Positions 59,093 through 64,000 of a DNA stretch of 64,000 nucleotides are shown here, one piece after another. This DNA comes from Aeromicrobium sp. CnD17-E. GTDB taxonomy: Bacteria > Actinomycetota > Actinomycetes > Propionibacteriales > Nocardioidaceae. The first letter of the stretch is position 1. Every line of letters starts with the position of its first letter. The translations under genes were made by a program, and so were the position numbers. The notes under the pieces are model-generated. The model saw only the letters and a program-made list of their open reading frames with translations, searched no databases and was not told the DNA's origin. The stretch is from assembly GCF_024124745.1 (NCBI RefSeq), contig NZ_JAMXRU010000001.1, positions 115,760 through 179,759 on the forward strand, written 5' to 3'.

Positions 59093-60598
59093 ATGACCCT
59101 CTCGCTCGTCACCGGTTCGACCGGCTACGTCGGCGGACGCCTCGTGCCCCAGCTGCTCGACGCGGACCACGACGTCCGCGTCCTCGTCCGCAGCCCCGAG
59201 AAGGCCGAGGCGCACGAGTGGGCCGACCGCGTCGAGATCGTGCCCGGCGACGCCACCTCCGACGACGACGTCCAGCGCGCGATGGAGGGCGTCGACGTCC
59301 TCTACTACCTGCTGCACTCGATCGGCGCGGGTCGCGACTGGGTCGAGACCGAGCGTCGCATGGCGCAGACGTTCGCCGACGCCGCAGCGGCGGCCGGCGT
59401 GCAGCGGATCGTCTACCTCGGTGGCATGGACCCCGAGGGCGAGGAGCTCTCGGAGCACCTGCGCTCGCGCAAGCAGGTCGGCGAGGTGCTCCTCGCGTCG
59501 GGCGTCCCGACGACGGTGCTGCAGGCCGGCGTGGTGATCGGGTCGGGCTCGGCGTCGTTCGAGATGCTCCGCTACCTCACCGAGCGCCTGCCGGTGATGG
59601 TCACCCCGACGTGGGTGCACACCCGCATCCAGCCCATCGCCGTCCGCGACGTGCTGCGCTACCTCGTGGGGAGCGCGTCGATGCCGTCCGACGTGAACCG
59701 GACCTTCGACATCGGCGGCCCCGACGTCCTCACCTACCTGGAGATGATGCAGGGCTACGCGCAGGTCGCGGGTCTGTCCCGACGCCGCGTGGTGCCGGTC
59801 CCCGTGCTGACACCGGGCCTGTCGAGCCACTGGGTCGGCATCGTGACCCCCGTCCCGGCGAGCATCGCCCGCCCGCTCGTGGACTCGCTGAAGAACACCG
59901 TCGTCGCGGCCGAGGACGACATCAGGCAGTACGTGCCCGACCCGCCCGAGGGGCTGATCGGCTTCGAGCGGGCCTGCGAGCTCGCGCTCACCAAGATCCA
60001 GACGCTCGACGTGCCCACGCGCTGGTCGTCGGCCGCGACCGCCGGCGCACCGTCGGAGCCCCTGCCGTCGGACCCCGACTGGGCGGGCGGGTCGCTGTAC
60101 AAGGACGAGCGGACGCGCGAGGTCGACGCGTCGCCGGAGTCGCTCTGGACGATCATCGAGGGCATCGGCGGACGCAACGGCTGGTACTCCTGGCCGCTGG
60201 CCTGGTGGATCCGCGGTCTCATGGACCGGCTCGTCGGCGGACCGGGGCTGCGGCGCGGTCGGCGCAACCAGAGGGACCTCGTGGTCGGCGACGCACTCGA
60301 CTTCTGGCGCGTCGAGGCCACCGACGACAGCACGTTCCTGCGGCTGCGGGCGGAGATGCGGGTCCCGGGCCTGGCCTGGCTCGAGCTGCAGGTCGGCTCG
60401 ACGGAGGGTGGCACGACCACGTTCCACCACCGGGCGCTCTTCCACCCGCGCGGGCTGCTGGGCCACGCGTACTGGTGGGCGGTCTGGCCGTTCCACGGCA
60501 TCGTGTTCGGCTCGATGCAGCGCAACATCGCCCAGGCGGCGGAGCGGCTCGAGCGCGGTGAGGACCCCAAGGCCCACCACGGCATCCGGCGTCGCTAG
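59093..60598 (+). CDS. NAD-dependent epimerase-like protein with DUF2867 domain
   Basis: A 501-residue two-domain protein. The N-terminal atypical SDR (about 1-290) opens VTGSTGYVGGRLVPQLLDAD and has YYLLHSIGAGRDW and RIVYLGGMDPEG. The C-terminal DUF2867 domain (about 330-490) has NGWYSWPLAWWIRGLMDRLV and ALFHPRGLLGHAYWWAVWPF. This combination is frequent in actinobacteria; the substrate is unknown, although the DUF2867 part suggests a hydrophobic ligand. It is monocistronic. Confidence 0.9.
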   Translation: MTLSLVTGSTGYVGGRLVPQLLDADHDVRVLVRSPEKAEAHEWADRVEIVPGDATSDDDVQRAMEGVDVLYYLLHSIGAGRDWVETERRMAQTFADAAAAAGVQRIVYLGGMDPEGEELSEHLRSRKQVGEVLLASGVPTTVLQAGVVIGSGSASFEMLRYLTERLPVMVTPTWVHTRIQPIAVRDVLRYLVGSASMPSDVNRTFDIGGPDVLTYLEMMQGYAQVAGLSRRRVVPVPVLTPGLSSHWVGIVTPVPASIARPLVDSLKNTVVAAEDDIRQYVPDPPEGLIGFERACELALTKIQTLDVPTRWSSAATAGAPSEPLPSDPDWAGGSLYKDERTREVDASPESLWTIIEGIGGRNGWYSWPLAWWIRGLMDRLVGGPGLRRGRRNQRDLVVGDALDFWRVEATDDSTFLRLRAEMRVPGLAWLELQVGSTEGGTTTFHHRALFHPRGLLGHAYWWAVWPFHGIVFGSMQRNIAQAAERLERGEDPKAHHGIRRR

Positions 60599-60630
60599 TA
60601 ACCGAGCCGACGCGGGTGGGACCGGGAAAT

Positions 60631-60659
60631 TTGCGTCACACCCCGGCCGGGTGCACGAT
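60631..60659 (+). promoter_or_regulatory. Promoter of the amino-acid permease gene
   Basis: TTGCGT (60631-60636), 17 bases, then CACGAT (60654-60659). The -10 ends six bases before the GTG at 60666 and there is no Shine-Dalgarno, so a leaderless transcript is likely. Confidence 0.45.
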
Positions 60660-60665
60660 CCTTCG

Positions 60666-62138
60666 GTGAGCCTCTTCCGCACGAAGACCGTCGAACGGTC
60701 GATCGCCGAGACCGACGAGCCCGACCACCGCCTGAAGAAGGACCTCTCCGCCTGGGACCTCACGGTCTTCGGCGTGGGCGTCATGATCGGCACGGGCATC
60801 TTCGTGCTCACCGGCCAGGAGGCGCACAAGAACGCCGGTCCGGCCATCGTGCTGTCGTTCGTCATCGCCGGCGTCGTGTGCGGCCTGGCCGCGCTCTGCT
60901 ACGCCGAGTTCGCGTCGACGGTGCCCGTCGCGGGCAGCGCCTACACGTTCTCCTACGCGACCCTGGGCGAGTTCATCGCCTGGATCATCGGGTGGGACCT
61001 CGTGCTGGAGCTCGCCCTGGGTGCGGCGGTCGTGTCGCGTGGCTGGTCGGCGTACCTGCAGGAGCTGTTCGACCTGCCGACGTGGCTCGCCGGCGGCGAC
61101 GCCCTGCCCGACATCGCCGCCATCGCGATCGTCGTCGGGCTCACGACGCTCGCCGTGTTCGGCACCAAGCTGTCGGGACGCTTCACCGGCGTGCTCGTGG
61201 TGGTGAAGGTCGCCGTCGTGCTGTTCGTGATCGTGGCCGGCCTGTTCTTCGTGAAGGCCGCGAACCTCACCCCCTTCGTGCCCGCGTCGCAGTCTGCCGA
61301 CCCGAAGAGCGTCGGCTCCGGCCTCGACTCGACGCTGCTGCAGTCGATCTTCGGCGTCGAGCCGACGGTCTTCGGCATCTACGGGATCATCGCCGCCGCG
61401 TCGGTCGTGTTCTTCGCCTTCATCGGCTTCGACATCGTCGCCACGTCGGCCGAGGAGACCAAGAACCCGCAGCGCGACATGCCGCGCGGCATCATCGGCT
61501 CCCTCGCGATCGTCACCGTGCTCTACGCGGCCGTCGCGTTCGTCGTCACCGGGATGCTCAAGTACAGCGACGACCGCATGAACACGGGGGCGCCGCTCGC
61601 CGCCGCCTTCTCGGCCAACGGCCTGGAGTGGGCCAGCAAGATCATCTCCGTCGGCGCCGTCGCCGGCCTCACCACCGTCGTGCTCGTGCTCATGCTCGGC
61701 CAGGCGCGCGTGCTGTTCGCCATGGCGCGCGACGGCCTGCTGCCGCAGGGCCTCGCGAAGGTGCACCCCCGCTTCGGGACGCCCTACAAGATCACGATCA
61801 TCACGGGCGTGTTCGTGGCCGTGCTCGCGGGCTTCGTCCCGCTCGACGAGCTCAGCAAGCTGGTCTCGATCGGCACCCTGTTCGCCTTCGTGGTCGTCTC
61901 GGCCGGCGTCATCGTCCTGCGTCGCACCCGACCCGAGCTCGACCGCGCCTTCCGCGTGCCGCTCGTGCCGCTGATCCCCGTCCTGTCGATCGCGGCCTGC
62001 CTGTGGCTGATGGTCAACCTGTCGGTCGAGACGTGGCTGCGGTTCCTGGTGTGGATGGTGCTCGGCATCGTCCTGTACTTCGTGTACGGACGCCGTCACT
62101 CCCGGCTCGGGATCGACCAGGCGGCCGGCAGGGCCTAG
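60666..62138 (+). CDS. APC-family amino acid permease
   Basis: A 490-residue transporter with about 12 membrane helices. The N-terminal GVGVMIGTGIFVLTGQEAHK is the substrate-binding loop of the amino acid-polyamine-organocation family. AFIGFDIVATSAEETKNPQR is the conserved mid-protein signature of the cationic amino acid transporter (YfnA-like) branch. QARVLFAMARDGLLP is also typical. It imports an amino acid in exchange or with protons. GTG start 60666. Its stop overlaps the convergent methyltransferase stop by four bases. Confidence 0.93.
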   Translation: MSLFRTKTVERSIAETDEPDHRLKKDLSAWDLTVFGVGVMIGTGIFVLTGQEAHKNAGPAIVLSFVIAGVVCGLAALCYAEFASTVPVAGSAYTFSYATLGEFIAWIIGWDLVLELALGAAVVSRGWSAYLQELFDLPTWLAGGDALPDIAAIAIVVGLTTLAVFGTKLSGRFTGVLVVVKVAVVLFVIVAGLFFVKAANLTPFVPASQSADPKSVGSGLDSTLLQSIFGVEPTVFGIYGIIAAASVVFFAFIGFDIVATSAEETKNPQRDMPRGIIGSLAIVTVLYAAVAFVVTGMLKYSDDRMNTGAPLAAAFSANGLEWASKIISVGAVAGLTTVVLVLMLGQARVLFAMARDGLLPQGLAKVHPRFGTPYKITIITGVFVAVLAGFVPLDELSKLVSIGTLFAFVVVSAGVIVLRRTRPELDRAFRVPLVPLIPVLSIAACLWLMVNLSVETWLRFLVWMVLGIVLYFVYGRRHSRLGIDQAAGRA

Positions 62139-62803
62139 CCGCGCTTGACGCCCGCGTGGAAGACGCGGACGTTCTCTCGCCAGCCGCCCAGCGCGTCGTA
62201 CGGCATCGGGTCCTCCGCAGCCTTCTTGCGCACGTCGCGACGCCGCTCGGTGGTGTCGAAGCCCAGGTCGAGGGTGTCCGTGCCGCGCATGAGCGACTCC
62301 AGCGCCTCCGGCGTGTACCGCCAGTAGTCGATGGGGCACGGGTGGTAGCGCCAGCTGAACAGCGTCGACGTGTACACGAGCCCCCCGGGCCGCAGGATCC
62401 GCACGATCTCCTCGCCCGCGAGCCACGGGCGGTCGATGTGCTCGAACACGTCTACGGTGAGCACGACGTCGAACGAGTCGTCCTCGATCTCGGGGCAGTG
62501 CGTGATGTCGCCGAGGATGACGCCCGGGCCCGTCTCGGCGAGGTCGAGGTTGAGGTACTCGAAGCGCTCCGCGTCGAACACGCGGTCGCGGGGGTGACCA
62601 CGGCCCCCGATCTCCAGGACCCGACCCCCGGTGACGCCGGACTTCGCCAGGACGAGCGCGAGGTGCTCGTTGATGCGCTCGTCGCGCACGGGGCCGTGCG
62701 TCCACTCGTCGCGCAGCCGGTCGAGCTCGACCAGGTCGGGGTCGCGCGGCGGGGGCGGAGGCGTCCAGATCCGCCGCGCGAGACGTTCACGGAGTCCGGG
62801 CAT
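62135..62803 (-). CDS. SAM-dependent methyltransferase (type 11-like)
   Basis: A 222-residue protein. The SAM motif is GGRVLEIGGRGHPRDRVFD (about 59-77), followed by LNLDLAETGPGVILGDIT, FDVVLTVDVFEHI and the motif LRPGGLVYTSTLFSWRYHP. HPCPIDYWRYTPEALESLMR is often seen in methyltransferases of glycan or natural-product genes. The substrate is unknown. It converges on the permease gene and is separated by 52 bases from the ABC ATPase gene transcribed the same way. Confidence 0.88.
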   Translation of the reverse strand: MPGLRERLARRIWTPPPPPRDPDLVELDRLRDEWTHGPVRDERINEHLALVLAKSGVTGGRVLEIGGRGHPRDRVFDAERFEYLNLDLAETGPGVILGDITHCPEIEDDSFDVVLTVDVFEHIDRPWLAGEEIVRILRPGGLVYTSTLFSWRYHPCPIDYWRYTPEALESLMRGTDTLDLGFDTTERRRDVRKKAAEDPMPYDALGGWRENVRVFHAGVKRG

Positions 62804-62855
62804 GCGCGCGACGCTAGGCCCGGCGCATGACGATCAGGTGGAGTGCAGACGAACG

Positions 62856-63713
62856 TCAGACGGCCGCCGGCGACTCCGCCTCCGACGTCAGCGCCCGCAC
62901 GTGGTGGCGGCTGCGCGGCACGACGAGCGGCGTCCCGCTCACCGGGTCGGGGACCACCTGGCAGGCCAGCCCGAACACGTCCTCGACGACGTCGGCGTCG
63001 ATGACGTCGGCCGGACGTCCCTGCGTGACGATCGCGCCGTGCTTCATCGCGATGATGTGGTCGGCGTAGCGGAACGCGAGGTTGAGGTCGTGCAGGACCA
63101 TCGCGATGGTCTTCCCGTGCTCGCGGTTCAGGTCGGTGAGCAGGTCGAGCAGCTCCACCTGGTGGTTGATGTCGAGGTAGGTGGTGGGCTCGTCGAGCAG
63201 CAGCAGGTCGGTGTCCTGCGCGAGCGCCATGGCCACCCAGACCCGCTGCCGCTGGCCGCCCGACAGGGCGGTGATCTGCCGGTCGGCGAGATCGGCGGTG
63301 CCGGTGGCCTCGAGCGCCTGCGCCACGGCGGCGTCGTCCTCCGCGCTCCACCGCCGGAACCAGCCCTGGTGCGGGTAGCGGCCGCGACCGACCAGGTCGG
63401 CCACCGTGATGCCGTCGGGGGCGACCGGGGTCTGCGGCAGCAGCCCCACGACCCGCGCCACGTCGGTCGGACGCTGGTCGTGCACCGACGTGCCGTCGAG
63501 CAGGACCGTGCCGGTGCGCGGCTTGAGCAGGCGCGCGAGCCCGCGCAGGAGCGTCGACTTCCCGCAGGCGTTGGCGCCGACGATCACCGTGACCTGGCCG
63601 GGCGGCACCTGGACGTCGAGGTGCGACACGACGTCGGTGTCGGCGTAGCCGAGGGTGAGGTCCTCGGCCCTGAGGTCATGGATCCTGGGGTCATGTGCGC
63701 GGGAGTCGGTCAT
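62856..63713 (-). CDS. ABC transporter ATPase of the iron-siderophore (FecE) type
   Basis: A 285-residue ATPase. Walker A is GANACGKSTLLRGLARLLKP, the signature LSGGQRQRVWVAMALAQDTD, Walker B LLLLDEPTTYLD and the switch histidine MVLHDLNLAFRYAD. The sequence pattern GLLPQTPVAPDGITVADLV and GRYPHQGWFRRWS is typical of FecE/FepC/BtuD-like importers of ferric siderophores or corrinoids. It overlaps the upstream permease gene by four bases. Confidence 0.94.
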   Translation of the reverse strand: MTDSRAHDPRIHDLRAEDLTLGYADTDVVSHLDVQVPPGQVTVIVGANACGKSTLLRGLARLLKPRTGTVLLDGTSVHDQRPTDVARVVGLLPQTPVAPDGITVADLVGRGRYPHQGWFRRWSAEDDAAVAQALEATGTADLADRQITALSGGQRQRVWVAMALAQDTDLLLLDEPTTYLDINHQVELLDLLTDLNREHGKTIAMVLHDLNLAFRYADHIIAMKHGAIVTQGRPADVIDADVVEDVFGLACQVVPDPVSGTPLVVPRSRHHVRALTSEAESPAAV

Positions 63714-64000
63714 CCTCCGCGTCCTTCCCGGTTGACGGTGGCGAGGAGCCAGATGAGGTACGGCGCCCCGACGGCACCGGTGACGACGCCCGTCGGCAGC
63801 GAGACGGGCAGGGCGTGCTGGGCGACGAGGTCGGCGGTGAGCACGATGATCGCGCCGACGAACGCGGCCGCCGGCAGGCTCGCGGCGTTGCCGACGAGCC
63901 GGACGGCGATGGGCCCGGCGATGAGCGCGACGAACGACAGCGGCCCGGCCGCGGCCGTCGCGAGGGCGACGAGCACCACCGAGAGCGCCAGGAGGCCGAG
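63710..64000 (-). CDS. FecCD-type ABC permease, C-terminal part (partial)
   Basis: The frame is open to the window edge; 96 C-terminal residues are visible. GPLSFVALIAGPIAVRLVGN and the final helices with VGAPYLIWLLATVNREGRGG are characteristic of the FecCD family of siderophore permeases. The stop overlaps the ATPase start (ATGA), so the two form one importer operon. The rest, and probably a binding protein and second permease, lie outside the window. Confidence 0.92.
   Translation of the reverse strand, partial: LGLLALSVVLVALATAAAGPLSFVALIAGPIAVRLVGNAASLPAAAFVGAIIVLTADLVAQHALPVSLPTGVVTGAVGAPYLIWLLATVNREGRGG

Overview
The window is very GC-rich, densely coded DNA from an actinobacterium. 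GTG starts and ATGA/GTGA gene overlaps are common. The core block tRNA-Leu, fhaA, fhaB, pstP, rodA, pbpA, pknB, DUF881, crgA (28.3-37.2 kb) is the arrangement actinobacteria keep near the replication origin. Together with the style of the carotenoid cluster it suggests a Nocardioidaceae-like relative (Nocardioides/Aeromicrobium type); no species can be named from sequence alone.

Layout. 0-5.8 kb: end of a transporter-like gene, a LacI regulator divergent from a HAD phosphatase, an SDR-TetR operon divergent from an NmrA-like gene and an alpha/beta hydrolase. 5.9-28.1 kb: an accessory island, visibly lower in GC than its flanks. It consists of a two-gene operon (a secreted DNRLRE/LamG-like protein, then a 2,244-residue secreted Rhs/YD-repeat polymorphic toxin with a PT-HINT domain and a toxic tip). 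Downstream on the same strand lie the cognate 77-residue immunity gene and a 12-kb array of immunity-type genes (a barstar, a DUF4279 protein, several small membrane proteins, many unknowns) mixed with decaying copies and one orphan toxin tail. Several array genes are duplicated within the window, and the copies are broken by nonsense codons, frameshifts and fusions, so the array looks like a recombination-built graveyard of past toxin/immunity pairs.

28.3-37.8 kb: tRNA-Leu(CAG) with terminator, then the cell-division and cell-wall signalling operon, a DUF881 protein, an unusual tandem-duplicated CrgA and a histidine phosphatase. 37.9-46.8 kb: a carotenoid cluster with a fused isopentenyl-diphosphate isomerase/GGPP synthase, phytoene desaturase, lycopene cyclase, phytoene synthase, a P450, a CrtU-type FAD enzyme and a CrtT-type methyltransferase. 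The gene set predicts an aromatic (isorenieratene-like) carotenoid.

46.9-64 kb: a fasciclin lipoprotein and a membrane molybdopterin oxidoreductase; a conserved unknown; an operon of hydrolase, enoyl-CoA hydratase and nitroreductase; an SDR; a collapsed AraC gene; an EAL-domain protein; an ECF sigma factor with two exported proteins, divergent by 21 bases from a Ser/Thr kinase; OsmC; a DUF2867 epimerase; an APC permease; a methyltransferase; and the ATPase plus the end of the permease of an iron-siderophore-type ABC importer that runs off the window.

The most unusual content is the toxin/immunity island, followed by the Idi-CrtE fusion, the double CrgA, a palindromic repeat present at two convergent gene junctions, and a regulator that carries two different helix-turn-helix domains.
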